A stretch of DNA of 64,000 nt from Bifidobacterium breve (lineage in GTDB: Bacteria > Actinomycetota > Acidimicrobiia > Acidimicrobiales > Acidimicrobilacustridaceae): positions 1 through 64,000 of the forward strand of contig CAMAYJ010000002.1 in NCBI GenBank assembly GCA_945862505.1. The letters run 5' to 3'. Under the pieces are notes generated by a model, which was not told the DNA's origin, did no database searches, and was given only the letters and a program-made list of their open reading frames with translations. Positions 1 to 9,906 of the stretch are shown here, piece after piece. How positions within the stretch are numbered: position 1 is the stretch's first letter; the number at the start of each line of letters is the position of its first letter. Position numbers and translations under genes: made by a program.

Positions 1-290
<290 letters not shown>

Positions 291-291
<1 letters not shown>

Positions 292-1928
292 TGAGCACCA
301 ATTCCGCAATGAACCTGGCCCTTGAGGCCCCAACCCGACGGAGGATTCCTCTGAACGCCAAACGACTTGCCGTTGGCGCGATTGTCGGCGCAGGCACGCT
401 GCTTGCGCTCGGCGGCAACGCTTTTGCTCAAACTCTTACCGAGGAAGCACCGGTAGCCGATCTTGAGACTGTTGCAAAGACTGCAGATCATGCGATCCAG
501 TCCGGCAACCTTCTTTGGATCGTCTTGGGCGCAGCCATGGTCATCTTCATGCAGGCGGGTTTCGCACTTGTTGAAACCGGCTTCTGTCGAGCCAAGCACG
601 CTGCTCACGTTGTCAGCACAAACCTTGCGATCTTCTTCCTTGGTTTTGTTGGCTTCTTCCTTGTTGGTTGGTCGTTCATGTTCGGTGGCTACAGCTACTT
701 GCTGCCGGGCTTCGATTACGGACTCAACCATGCTGCTGGTGGAGCGCTCATCGGTTCCGGTGACTGGGTCTTCCTGTGGCAGGGCGGATGGGCCGGTACC
801 TGGTTCGACGGTGGCGATCTCGCCTACTCGGGTGCAGCTGCTGCGTTCTTCCTCTACATGGTGGCGTTCATGGACACCACTGCAACCATTCCGACTGGCT
901 CGATGGCTGAGCGTTGGAAGTTCAAGTCATTCGTAATCTGGGGTCTGTTCTGCGGTGCGGTGTACTACCCGCTCTTCGGTGCATGGACCTGGGGTGGCGG
1001 ATGGCTCGCCAAGTTGGGCAACTCACTGAACTGGGGCAACGGCTATGTCGACTTCGCCGGTTCCGGTGTTGTTCACGCTGCTGGTGGTGTCGCTGCTCTC
1101 GCTGGTGCGATTGTCCTCGGACCACGTATTGGCAAGTTCGGCAAGGACGGAAAGCCTCGTGCTCTTCCTGGCCATCACATTCCAATGGCGCTGCTCGGTA
1201 CGTTCATCCTCCTGTTCGGTTGGTTCGGCTTCAACGCTGCATCGACCTTCGCATCCAGCGATCCGCAGATTGGTGTCGTCGCAGTGAACACTGCACTCGC
1301 CGGCGCCTTCGGCGGATTCATGGCCATGCTCTGGATCTGGAAGCGCACAGGCAAGCCCGATCCCGCCATGATGGCGAATGGTCTGCTTGCCGGTCTCGTG
1401 ATCATCACCGCACCTTGTGCGTTCGTTGATCCGTGGGTTGCAGCGCTTCTGGGCGCCTTTGCTGGCGTCGTCGTCATCGAAGCGGTGTTCTTCATCGAAC
1501 GCAAGATGAAGATCGACGATCCGGTGGGCGCAATCGCAGTCCACGGCGTCTGCGGCACCCTTGGCGTGATTGCGGTTGGTCTTCTGGCCAATGGCAAGTA
1601 CGGCCTCGACGCAGGTGGCTCTGGCATCGGTTGGAACGGCACCACCACGTCAGTTACCGACGGCGTTGCCGACGGTGTCACTGGTCTCTTCTACGGAGGA
1701 AACGGTGCGGGTCAGCTCCTGGCTCAGCTCGCCGGTGTGGTTGTTCTTTGGACACTGATCTTGGGTGTGGCCTTTGCCTTCTTCAAGATTCAGAACGCTC
1801 TCACCAAGGGCGGAATTCGAAGCGATGCCGACGAAGAAGTTGCAGGCCTCGACATGGCCGAGATGGGCGTCTTCGCCTATCCGGAATTCTCGGGAACCCA
1901 CGAGGGTCTCGTCTCGAGCGACGCCTGA
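291..1928 (+). CDS. amt: Ammonium transporter (Amt/MEP/Rh family)
   Basis: Trimeric inner-membrane ammonium channel of 545 residues, longer than typical AmtB because of an N-terminal leader and a C-terminal tail. After a cleavable signal sequence (hydrophobic stretch about 25-45 ending in AFA-Q) it has about 11 membrane helices. The twin pore histidines are visible: H262 in SGVVHAAGG and H418 in IAVHGVCGT. The start at ATG 291 is chosen over GTG 288 because GGAGG at 279-283 lies 7 bases upstream. It overlaps the P-II stop by one base (TGATG), so the two are translationally coupled and P-II probably gates this channel by inserting its T-loop. A hairpin follows the stop. Confidence 0.95.
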
Positions 1929-1944
1929 GCTTCATCGCTCCTTG

Positions 1945-1978
1945 CAGTGTCGGCCCGGTTTCGGCCGGGTCGACACTG
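1945..1978 (+). terminator. Hairpin downstream of amt
   Basis: A 13-bp inverted repeat (CAGTGTCGGCCCG against CGGGTCGACACTG, one G-U pair) with an 8-base loop follows the amt stop. No T-run follows it, so it may be a weak terminator or a 3' stabilising hairpin. Confidence 0.55.
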
Positions 1979-2116
1979 AGCGGGAATCGACCCGCAGTCC
2001 GCACATTCCATCAAGACACCCCAAGCACCGTGATCGACACGGAGACGCTGGGATGCGAATCTTTCTCGCCGGAGTGGTCCGGTCCAACTATGGCAACCAT
2101 GACTGCAGGAAAACTC

Positions 2117-2518
2117 ATGACCTCCTCATCTTCAGAGAAGTCCTCGAAGTCCTCGAAGGGCGCCAAGGCCGGCTCGAATGTTGATCTCACGTTTGCCGCC
2201 GAGTGGAATGCACTCGATAAGCCGACCCGTCGACAGGTCCGTCGTCTCGTGCGTATTGGTCGTCCGCAGGAGAATGCCAATGACGCTCGTATGGCCGTGG
2301 GGTTCGCCGCTTATCAGCGCACCCGTCCCTGGTTCCGTTTCTTTTGGTTGTGGTTTACACCGCTGATGGTTGCCGGTGTTGTTGCCGGATTTGCGGTGCA
2401 CCCGATCATCATCGGCATGGTTCTTGCCGCTGCAGGCAACGCCTATCTCGTTCGTCGGGCATTCAAGAAGACTGAATGGCTGAACGAACCGCTTCTTGAC
2501 GGCAGCGCAGATAACTAA
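2117..2518 (+). CDS. Small two-helix membrane protein, function unknown
   Basis: I do not recognise a named family. From ATG 2117 the product is 133 residues: a Ser/Lys-rich N-terminus (about 1-20), a charged region with KPTRRQVRRLVRIGRP (34-50), two hydrophobic segments (about 75-108) and a short acidic tail. The start was chosen because AGGA lies about 6 bases before ATG 2117; in-frame ATGs at 2090 and 2099 would add 6-9 residues. The preceding 170 bases show no coding features beyond the amt hairpin. It ends before a bidirectional terminator shared with the convergent pyrophosphatase gene. Confidence 0.7.
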   Translation: MTSSSSEKSSKSSKGAKAGSNVDLTFAAEWNALDKPTRRQVRRLVRIGRPQENANDARMAVGFAAYQRTRPWFRFFWLWFTPLMVAGVVAGFAVHPIIIGMVLAAAGNAYLVRRAFKKTEWLNEPLLDGSADN

Positions 2519-2535
2519 ACGAGTTCGCAAAACGA

Positions 2536-2563
2536 AGAAGAGCCGCCCGAGGGCGGCCCTTCT
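2536..2563. terminator. Bidirectional hairpin terminator
   Basis: GCCGCC/GGCGGC stem with flanking AGAAG/CTTCT pairing lies between two convergent genes (ends at 2518 and 2584). It can act on both strands. Confidence 0.7.
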
Positions 2564-2583
2564 CGCGTTCGTTAACGGAGTAA

Positions 2584-5013
2584 CTAGGCGTTGACCGTTT
2601 CGGCCGGCGCTTCGATGCCACTGCCGAATCGCTTGGAGATAACAAGCGCACTCACAACAACCACAAGTGCTGCGCCAGCGACGACGTAACGCATGTTGTT
2701 GTGTTGCAACTCGATGATGGCGGGAAGCATCAACAGCGATACAAGGTTCATCACCTTGATAAGCGGGTTGAGTGCCGGGCCGGCAGTGTCCTTGAAAGGA
2801 TCACCAACGGTGTCGCCAATGACGGCAGCTTTATGGGTTTCAGAACCCTTGCCGCCTTCGTTGCCATCTTCGATGTACTTCTTGGCGTTATCCCATGCCC
2901 CACCTGCGTTGGACAGGAAGTTGGCCATGAGCTGGCCGGTCACGATCGCGGCGGCAAGGAATGCACCAAGTGCAAGGTAACCAATGCCGAAACCAATGAT
3001 GACGGGCGTAAGGACTGCGAGAAGTGCAGGCGTGGAAAGTTCACGAAGCGATGCGCGGGTGCAGATGTCGATCACTGCACCGTGATCGGGACGCTCGGTG
3101 TAATCCATGATGCCGGGCTTCTCGCGGAATTGACGGCGAACCTCTTCAACAACTGTTCCGGCCGTGCGAGACACAGCGCGGATGGCAAGTGAAGAGAACA
3201 AGAACGCAACCGAACCACCGATAAGAAGACCGATGAATGTCTTCGGATCGGCGACGTTGATCGAAACAAGACTGGCAAGCGTGCCGTCGAGTTCCGCGTA
3301 GGCAACCTGCACAACGTCGGTTGTGGCGCGCACGATTGTTTCGGCGTACGAAGCGAACAACGCAACGGCGGCGATAACGGCCGATCCGATAGCGAAGCCC
3401 TTGGTAACGGCCTTCGTGGTGTTACCGACTGCGTCGAGGCCAACCATGATTCGCTCAGGTTCACCCTCGAACTCGCCAGCCATTTCCGCAATACCTGCGG
3501 CATTATCGGCAACAGGACCAAAGGTGTCTTCGGCCACGATGATGCCGGTGGTGGCAAGCATGCCAATGCCGGTAAGGGCAACGAGATACAGCGAGAACGC
3601 GATGTTGCCGCCACCAAGACCAAGTGCAGCCCCAATGGCGACAGCAATTGCGATGAGCGCCCACACTGCGGATTCAAGGCCAAGGGAAATACCTTCGAGC
3701 ACCGTGGTGGCAGGGCCAGTGCGGGCTGCCTTGGCGATGTCCTTTACGGGCTTGGTCTTGGTCGAGGTGAAGTACTGCGTGATCTTTGAAGCAGCAAAGC
3801 CAAGGATGACACCAACAACGATGGCGCCAAAGAGGCGAGCGCCGGGGTGTGAAATTGTCGAACCCTTGGGGTTACCGATGTAAAGGAAGGCAACAAGACC
3901 GGCGCCAATGATGGCGATGATCTGAGCGGTGTAAATGCCGCGGTTGATGGCCTTCAGCGCATCGTTGCCATCGCTTGGTCGTCCCTTCACGACGAAGATG
4001 CCGATCATCGATGCAATAAGACCGATAGTGACAACGGCCAGCGGGAAGATGAGGCCCTTCACGGCAACGCCGCCGCCGCTGATGATGGTGACGCCATCGA
4101 TCTCAAGCTTGTCAACGCCAAGTCCGATGGCCTGGAACGCTGAGACACCGAGGATGATCGACGCCACGAGCGTGACGGCGAAGGACTCGAAGAGATCGGC
4201 GGCCATACCGGCACAGTCGCCCACGTTGTCGCCAACGTTGTCGGCGATCGTGGCGGGGTTGCGGGGGTCGTCTTCAGGGATGCCTGCTTCGACCTTGCCA
4301 ACAAGGTCGGCGCCAACGTCGGCAGCCTTCGTGAAGATGCCGCCACCCACGCGCAGGAACAGTGCAAGCAGCGAGCCACCGAAGCCGAAGCCAATGAGGA
4401 TCGAGGTTGAGGTGTTCTGGAACAACATCACGATGACCACAGTGCCGAGAAGGCCGAGACCAGCGGTAAGAAGACCAGCGACGCCACCGGTGCGGAAAGC
4501 AACCTTGAGTGCAGCGTTGAAGTCGCTGCGCTTCGCTGCAGCGGCGGTGCGGACATTGCCGCGAACGGCGAGCCACATACCGAAGAAGCCGATGGCCGCA
4601 GAGAAGAGGCAGCCCATGATGAAGGCGGCGGTGCGGAAAAGGCCTGATTGCAGGAAGGACATGACTTCCTCGCCGCCAATGACGCTCTTTCCACCTACTT
4701 CAAGAACCGGCATCTTGTTGATTGCAGTTGAAGTGAGGAACACCACAACGGCAAGCGGGACAACGATGATGCCGATCGTGCGGAACTGACGCTTGAGGTA
4801 GGCGAGTGCGCCTTCCTGAATCGCGCCAGCGATTTCCTGCATCTTGTCGGTGCCTTGCTCCTGCTTGAGCACGCCGCGCATGAGCACGACGCCAAGAAGC
4901 AGGGCGAACACTGCAACGGCGGCGGCAAAAATCAGCCATCCCCATTCAGTGCTGGTAAGCGTAAAGGCTTGATAGCCACCTTCGGCGGCGAGAACCTGGG
5001 TCATCTGGTCCAT
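2584..5013 (-). CDS. hppA: Membrane-bound proton-translocating pyrophosphatase, K+-independent type
   Basis: Integral membrane pyrophosphatase coupling PPi hydrolysis to ion pumping; 809 residues with about 16 helices. Substrate-binding motifs are intact: DVGADLVGKVE, then EDDPRNPATIADNVGDNVGD, and the C-terminal block with NAGGAWDNAKK and DTVGDPFKDTAGP. The determinant of potassium dependence reads GNTTKAVTKG, with Lys and Thr where K+-dependent enzymes have Ala and Gly/Ala, so I infer a K+-independent H+ pump (family knowledge). Starts at ATG 5013 or ATG 5004; the AGGATGG between them favours 5004 as much as 5013. A terminator-like hairpin lies directly upstream. Confidence 0.95.
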   Translation of the reverse strand: MDQMTQVLAAEGGYQAFTLTSTEWGWLIFAAAVAVFALLLGVVLMRGVLKQEQGTDKMQEIAGAIQEGALAYLKRQFRTIGIIVVPLAVVVFLTSTAINKMPVLEVGGKSVIGGEEVMSFLQSGLFRTAAFIMGCLFSAAIGFFGMWLAVRGNVRTAAAAKRSDFNAALKVAFRTGGVAGLLTAGLGLLGTVVIVMLFQNTSTSILIGFGFGGSLLALFLRVGGGIFTKAADVGADLVGKVEAGIPEDDPRNPATIADNVGDNVGDCAGMAADLFESFAVTLVASIILGVSAFQAIGLGVDKLEIDGVTIISGGGVAVKGLIFPLAVVTIGLIASMIGIFVVKGRPSDGNDALKAINRGIYTAQIIAIIGAGLVAFLYIGNPKGSTISHPGARLFGAIVVGVILGFAASKITQYFTSTKTKPVKDIAKAARTGPATTVLEGISLGLESAVWALIAIAVAIGAALGLGGGNIAFSLYLVALTGIGMLATTGIIVAEDTFGPVADNAAGIAEMAGEFEGEPERIMVGLDAVGNTTKAVTKGFAIGSAVIAAVALFASYAETIVRATTDVVQVAYAELDGTLASLVSINVADPKTFIGLLIGGSVAFLFSSLAIRAVSRTAGTVVEEVRRQFREKPGIMDYTERPDHGAVIDICTRASLRELSTPALLAVLTPVIIGFGIGYLALGAFLAAAIVTGQLMANFLSNAGGAWDNAKKYIEDGNEGGKGSETHKAAVIGDTVGDPFKDTAGPALNPLIKVMNLVSLLMLPAIIELQHNNMRYVVAGAALVVVVSALVISKRFGSGIEAPAETVNA

Positions 5014-5046
5014 CCTGGTGAGGGTTCCGTGGGATTCGGAACGGGC

Positions 5047-5074
5047 AAAAAACGCGCACGGGACCGGCCCGTGC
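5047..5074 (-). terminator. Rho-independent terminator or attenuator in front of hppA
   Basis: On the minus strand a perfect 7-bp stem (GCACGGG/CCCGTGC) with a 5-base loop is followed by GCG and six T. It either ends transcription of the upstream beta-propeller gene or lies in the hppA leader, because only about 33 bases separate its T-run from the hppA start. Confidence 0.7.
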
Positions 5075-5277
5075 GAGGCCTGAACAGTACCGCGGTCGGG
5101 TCCTCAGGCTTGAAATGGTGGGTTCGGAGCCTATCGAGGGGCCGGGAAGGGGCCCAGAGGGTGCGAACATGGGGGAAGATCGCGTCCGATGGCCCCCACG
5201 ACCATGGCCATTCCCATGGGGTCTCGGTTCGGGCCGGAGCTCGCCACACTGGCCGGCTCTGAGCACAGGTTCAGTTA

Positions 5278-6813
5278 TCAATCGCCGATTGCGTAGAACT
5301 GACCACTACGAGTGCCTACGTAGATTCGGCCCTTCCAAACGGTGGGCGTTGACTCAATGCATCCACTGAGTTTCACAGTCCACTTGAGTGGCGGGTCGAT
5401 TCGTGGATTCGAAACGTCGTAGGCGTTCAGGTTTCCCTGACAGTCGCCCTCGATCAGCGTGTTGTCGACAACAACGGGTGATCCCCAAGTTTGGGATCTG
5501 AGATTCTTTTCCCAAAGAACTTCGCCAGTGTTCTGGTCGATGCCAAGAACTCGTCCGGCATTTGTCGCCGCGTACACAACGCCGTTCGCGATCGCAGAAG
5601 TGGCCCAAATTCCTTGTTTTCCTGGGGCTTGGTCTTTGACGGACCACACAATCGGATTGTCTGGTTTTGTCGGATCAAGCTTCACGATCTGGCCGACTTC
5701 GGTAGATCTGGCGTTCCGTCGTTCATATTCGGAACCGATGTAGAGGAATCCGTCCTTGTCAGCGACAACCGATGCGTCGGTGTCATCGCCTGTCCAGAAG
5801 CGGAATGTTCGAGTTGGTGTTCCGCCCGATTTCAGCTTGCTGATGTCCCAGCCCTGCACCAGACCGCCGGAGTTCGCGAAGTACGCGGTGTTCCCCGTGA
5901 TCGCTACGGAGTTCTCAATCGAGAACTGTCGGTCAGGGATATTCGACTGGAGTTCGGCGTCCCAACTTGGAGTCTTGAATACGACCTGAGGGGCAACGGT
6001 GACTTTGCCTGCGGCGTCGTATCCGCGGTTTAACTTAACGATGTAGAACCAGCTGTTCTCGCCGCCTTCGAACATGTAGTCGTCGATGATGAGTGGTGAA
6101 CCATCCCAGTCATCGTTCCAAACCTGTTGAACTCCGTCGTACGCGGAAAGCTTCCAGAGCTCAACCGGTGTTGGACCTCGGTCCGTGGCGATGATGTGTA
6201 AGAAGTTGTCTCGCGAACCGCTGTAGGTGAGCGGAAAGCCATCAGGATCGGTCGTCACCGTTCCCTTGATGATGTCGCCAGTTTTGAATGGGCTGATGAT
6301 GTCTTTGCCGGTCTCTGCATCGAGCCAGTGGACTGCGTAGTCATAGGCGCCGAACGACACAATCGTTTTGCCATTGGACTCATAAACATTTGGATTGCCC
6401 GTCCAACCAGTTCCGCACCATGTTGAGGTGCCAGAGCCGTCAGTCGATTTTCCACACATGCCGCCGCTCTGCGGATAGGACCACAGAATTTTTGGTGCCG
6501 AGGGGACGGGGCCTAGTCCATAGAAAGAGCGTGTTGGATTTCCACGGAACGTAAGAACACCTGGAACTTTCGTGCTCCACATGGACCCTGAAGATTTCGG
6601 GTTTACCCAACCGTCGTACGGAGCTTCGGTGGTTGTCGTGGTTCCCTTGGCAGTGGTTGTCGGAGATTCAGAGGAAGCGTTGTCGCCGTCGGCTGTTTTC
6701 GAATCCGAGCCATTGGTGACGATGAGTAGCCCAATGACGATGACGGCCACAGCGACCACTGCCAGACCGAAGACTCGCCACGGAGTTTTGGGGACGGGTT
6801 TGGCGTGCTTCAT
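5278..6813 (-). CDS. Membrane-anchored PQQ-type beta-propeller protein
   Basis: 511-residue extracytoplasmic protein. One N-terminal membrane anchor (about 13-33) is followed by a Ser/Thr-rich linker (about 34-65, with runs of Thr) and a repeat domain with PQQ/BamB-like blades. Typical blade elements are KPDNPIVWSVKD, GVVYAATNAGRVLGID, TGEVLWEK and GRIYVGTRSGQFYAIGD near the C-terminus. No enzymatic motif is evident, and actinobacteria lack BamB's outer-membrane partners, so it is more likely a surface scaffold or ligand-binding protein. It follows release factor 3 after 38 bases on the same strand and may be co-transcribed. The 264 bases after its stop hold the minus-strand terminator and no gene. 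Confidence 0.75.
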   Translation of the reverse strand: MKHAKPVPKTPWRVFGLAVVAVAVIVIGLLIVTNGSDSKTADGDNASSESPTTTAKGTTTTTEAPYDGWVNPKSSGSMWSTKVPGVLTFRGNPTRSFYGLGPVPSAPKILWSYPQSGGMCGKSTDGSGTSTWCGTGWTGNPNVYESNGKTIVSFGAYDYAVHWLDAETGKDIISPFKTGDIIKGTVTTDPDGFPLTYSGSRDNFLHIIATDRGPTPVELWKLSAYDGVQQVWNDDWDGSPLIIDDYMFEGGENSWFYIVKLNRGYDAAGKVTVAPQVVFKTPSWDAELQSNIPDRQFSIENSVAITGNTAYFANSGGLVQGWDISKLKSGGTPTRTFRFWTGDDTDASVVADKDGFLYIGSEYERRNARSTEVGQIVKLDPTKPDNPIVWSVKDQAPGKQGIWATSAIANGVVYAATNAGRVLGIDQNTGEVLWEKNLRSQTWGSPVVVDNTLIEGDCQGNLNAYDVSNPRIDPPLKWTVKLSGCIESTPTVWKGRIYVGTRSGQFYAIGD

Positions 6814-6851
6814 TGCGATACCCGATTCGGATCCGGGGGAACGCCAACCGA

Positions 6852-8438
6852 TCAGCCAGCGCTGCCTTCGGCGACCAGACGCTCAAGCACGAGTTCGGGG
6901 TTGTCGGCCTCGAGGCGCTCGAGCCAAAACTGGCTTTCGAACAGCGCCATGAGCGTACCGTCGGCCTTCTCAAGGATTCGGACACCCCGCATCCCTTGCA
7001 ACTTTGATGCGCTTTCGCGGTCTGTGCGCCGGGCAACTTTGTAATTCGTCGGCGAGAGTTCAACGGGAGCACCGAACTCGTTTTCGAGTCGGTAGACGGC
7101 AACGTCGAACTGCATGGGGCCAACTGCTGCGAGAACCGGAGCGGAATCGCCCTGATCGATATCGCGCAGAACCTGAACGACACCCTCTTCATCGAGCTGG
7201 GCGATTCCTCGACGGAATTGTTTGTAGCGAGCCGTGTCCTTCACTCGTGCCACCGAGAAGTATTCGGGAGCGAAACTGGGAATCGCCGGAAACTCGACGG
7301 GTTGTTCGAGCCAGAGCGTGTCGCCAACTCGAACATCGGTGGCATTGACAAGCCCGACAACATCGCCAGGAAATGCTTCATCAATGGTTTCGCGTTCTGA
7401 ACCGAATACCTGATGGGCATATTTCGTTGCGAATGGTTTACCGGTCGTGCCGTGGGTGATGACCATGCCACGTTCGAACTTGCCGGAACACACTCGGAGG
7501 AACGCAATGCGGTCGCGATGCGACGGGTCCATGTTCGCTTGAACCTTGAAGACAAATCCTGAAAAGGGATCATCGAGTTTGCGAATGTCGCCCCCTACGT
7601 CGGGGCGCGCGCTTGGTGAAGGTACGAGATCAATAATTGCGTCGAGCAATTTGCGTACACCGAAGTTCGTGAGTGCAGAACCAAAAAAAGTTGGTGTGGA
7701 CTGCGCTCCGACGAACAGTTCAACGTCGAGATCGGCGCCAACCTCATCGAGCAATGTGATGCCATCGAGGGCGGCCTGCCACGCATCGCCCTCATCGATC
7801 GCAGCCTGCGCGGGGTCAACAACTTCCTCTGGTGCTTCGGTTGCGCCACGTGCAACGCGAGTGAAGCGAGTAAACAAACCATCGCGGCGATCGATGACGC
7901 CGCGGAAGTCGCCAGCGATGCCAACCGGCCACGTGACCGGTGTGACAACAAGGCCAATTTGTTGTTCGATTTGATCGATCAATTCGAGTGGATCGAGCCC
8001 GGGACGATCCCACTTGTTGATGAAGGTGAGAAGCGGCATATCGCGTTGGCGGCAGACATCGAACAATTTGAGCGTTTGCGGCTCGATACCTTTGGCTGCG
8101 TCGAGCACCATGACGGCCGCATCGGCGGCCGCAAGGACTCGGTACGTGTCTTCTGAGAAGTCGCGGTGGCCAGGTGTGTCGAGAAGGTTGACGACACAGT
8201 CGCGGTAGGGGAACTGGAGCACGGTCGAAGTGATTGAAATTCCACGTTGCTGCTCTAACGCCATCCAGTCAGAGGTGGCAGAGCGGCGGCCGGAGCGAGC
8301 CTTCACCGCGCCGGCCTCGCTGCTGAGCGCGCCGCCGTAGAGAAGGAATTTCTCGGTCAGCGTGGTTTTGCCCGCATCAGGGTGACTGATGATGGCAAAA
8401 GTGCGACGACGCGAGGCCTCAATAGACGGGGTGGACAT
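6852..8438 (-). CDS. prfC: Peptide chain release factor 3
   Basis: Translational GTPase that recycles RF1/RF2 from the ribosome; 528 residues, the normal length. The G domain shows G1 SHPDAGKTT, G2/G3 RGISIT and DTPGH, and G4 NKWD, followed by EF-Tu-like beta domains and the RF3 C-terminal domain. The start ATG 8438 (MSTPSIEASRRR) is chosen because it lies 17 bases after the stop of the fur-family gene and gives the usual N-terminus; an in-frame start at 8486 would overlap that gene. Likely transcribed with the Fur-type regulator. Confidence 0.95.
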   Translation of the reverse strand: MSTPSIEASRRRTFAIISHPDAGKTTLTEKFLLYGGALSSEAGAVKARSGRRSATSDWMALEQQRGISITSTVLQFPYRDCVVNLLDTPGHRDFSEDTYRVLAAADAAVMVLDAAKGIEPQTLKLFDVCRQRDMPLLTFINKWDRPGLDPLELIDQIEQQIGLVVTPVTWPVGIAGDFRGVIDRRDGLFTRFTRVARGATEAPEEVVDPAQAAIDEGDAWQAALDGITLLDEVGADLDVELFVGAQSTPTFFGSALTNFGVRKLLDAIIDLVPSPSARPDVGGDIRKLDDPFSGFVFKVQANMDPSHRDRIAFLRVCSGKFERGMVITHGTTGKPFATKYAHQVFGSERETIDEAFPGDVVGLVNATDVRVGDTLWLEQPVEFPAIPSFAPEYFSVARVKDTARYKQFRRGIAQLDEEGVVQVLRDIDQGDSAPVLAAVGPMQFDVAVYRLENEFGAPVELSPTNYKVARRTDRESASKLQGMRGVRILEKADGTLMALFESQFWLERLEADNPELVLERLVAEGSAG

Positions 8439-8455
8439 TGGTCGGAGGGTAGCGG

Positions 8456-8914
8456 TCAGTGAGCCGCGGTCGAACAGGCGGGGCACACACCGATGAGATC
8501 GAGTCGGTGGTGTTCAATTCGGAACCCGTGACTGTTCGCAATCGAAGCGGCGAAGGACGCTACGCCGTCTTCAAGATCTGTCGGAACGTCGATGTCAGCG
8601 ACGGTTCCGCAAGAATCGCAAATGAGGTGGTGATGGTGGTGGCCAGTGAGGTCTTCGGCCAGCTCAAATCGAGCCGTGTCGTCAGCTGTAACGAGGCGGC
8701 GAACAACACCAGCATCCTCTAGTACCGACAGATTTCGGTACGCGGAACTTTGCGGCATTCCGGTTGCGACATCGATGAGTTCAACAACAGTGACTGGGCG
8801 ATCAGCTGAAGCCATGGCATCGACAAGTGCGCGTCGATTGGCGGTGTAGCGCTGTCCGTCGCGGCGGAGGCGCTCATCGGCGGTGTCGTGAACGTCGATC
8901 TGTTTCGGATTCAT
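8456..8914 (-). CDS. Fur-family metal-dependent transcriptional repressor
   Basis: 152-residue Fur-superfamily protein: N-terminal winged helix (about 20-85) and C-terminal dimerisation domain with a metal site. The HHHHH run followed by LICDSCG and the terminal CPAC pair give two CxxC motifs, the structural zinc site seen in many Fur/Zur/PerR proteins. Which metal it senses cannot be told. It diverges from the alpha/beta hydrolase gene (65 bases between starts) and is followed closely by prfC, an unusual pairing. Confidence 0.9.
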   Translation of the reverse strand: MNPKQIDVHDTADERLRRDGQRYTANRRALVDAMASADRPVTVVELIDVATGMPQSSAYRNLSVLEDAGVVRRLVTADDTARFELAEDLTGHHHHHLICDSCGTVADIDVPTDLEDGVASFAASIANSHGFRIEHHRLDLIGVCPACSTAAH

Positions 8915-8979
8915 GGTCGTCGAAGTCTACGGGGGTTAGGAATACAAGCGATGGGTGCGGGGCACGTAGGCTCGCCGAC

Positions 8980-9906
8980 GTGCCCAGTACTGATCAGACG
9001 CGTGAATTTCCGGGGGCGAAGGCGCCTGAGCGCACTGGTTCCATCGATAGCAGTGGTCTTCGACTCGCGTTGAACGAGTGGGGCGAGCCCGGCGCTCCAG
9101 TCATTGCGATGGTGCACGGAGGTTTCGATTTTTCTCGCACGTTCGATGTTTTTGCACCGATGATTGCTGAGGCTGGTTGGCGCGTCGTCGCTTGGGATGC
9201 GCGTGGACACGGGGATTCCGATCACGCTCATCTCTATGGCTGGGCCGCTGACGTTCGCGATCATCTCGCCGCAATTCAATCGATCAGTAGCGAACCAATT
9301 GTCTTGCTTGGCCATTCGAAGGGGGGTGGCCAGTTACTTGACCTTCTCGACGGCCGTCCGTCGCTCGCCCGAGCATTCGTGAATCTCGATGGCCTTCCGT
9401 CCCAGTTCTCCTCTCCTGACGTCAACGATCGTGAGCGTCGTCGAATGCGACGCGCTGATTTGGCTTCGGGACTTGACCGCCGTCGACGTCGCGCAGAGCT
9501 CACTCGGCGTCCCGACACGATCGAGGGCTTGGCCGAACGACGTCAGCCGATGAATCCGCGACTTACGCGTGAGTGGCTTGAATACCTTGTAACTGTCGGC
9601 GCTCGTCACGACGACGAGGGTTGGCGATGGAAGATCGATCCGGTGTTGCATCTCGGAGGCTTTGGCCCGTGGCGTCCGGGTTGGTCGCTCGACCACCTTG
9701 CAGCATTGGAAATGCCGTTCCTAGGCGTGTTGTCAGGAGTTCAAGACGATCCGATGGGGTGGAAGAGCCGACGCGGTGACATCGAACCGTTCCTCCCGCC
9801 AGGCGGACAACTTGAGTTCTATGACGATATTGGCCACTTTCTGCATATTGAACAAACACGGTTCATTGCTGACCTTGTGCTCAAGTTTTTGGAGCCACAC
9901 CGATGA
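8980..9906 (+). CDS. Alpha/beta hydrolase (probably active)
   Basis: 308-residue alpha/beta-hydrolase-fold protein, substrate unknown. From GTG 8980 it shows the oxyanion-loop motif VHGGFDFS, the strand motif DARGHGDSD, the nucleophile elbow LLGHSKGG with Ser113, and the late histidine H286 in DDIGHFLH, so the catalytic triad looks complete. Upstream in-frame codons would run into the promoter shared with the divergent fur gene, so GTG 8980 is preferred. Its stop overlaps the start of a second hydrolase gene (ATGA). Confidence 0.85.
   Translation: MPSTDQTREFPGAKAPERTGSIDSSGLRLALNEWGEPGAPVIAMVHGGFDFSRTFDVFAPMIAEAGWRVVAWDARGHGDSDHAHLYGWAADVRDHLAAIQSISSEPIVLLGHSKGGGQLLDLLDGRPSLARAFVNLDGLPSQFSSPDVNDRERRRMRRADLASGLDRRRRRAELTRRPDTIEGLAERRQPMNPRLTREWLEYLVTVGARHDDEGWRWKIDPVLHLGGFGPWRPGWSLDHLAALEMPFLGVLSGVQDDPMGWKSRRGDIEPFLPPGGQLEFYDDIGHFLHIEQTRFIADLVLKFLEPHR

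Noticed and set aside
1433..2098. Long N-terminal extension of the small membrane protein gene at 2117
   Set aside because: It would overlap the 3' third of amt in another frame and contains no conserved features; ATG 2117 with a ribosome site is better.
3935..4789. 284-codon plus-strand frame opposite hppA
   Set aside because: It lies wholly antisense to the conserved pyrophosphatase and its composition (Ser/Thr/Pro/Met/Arg-rich) is that of a reverse-strand shadow.
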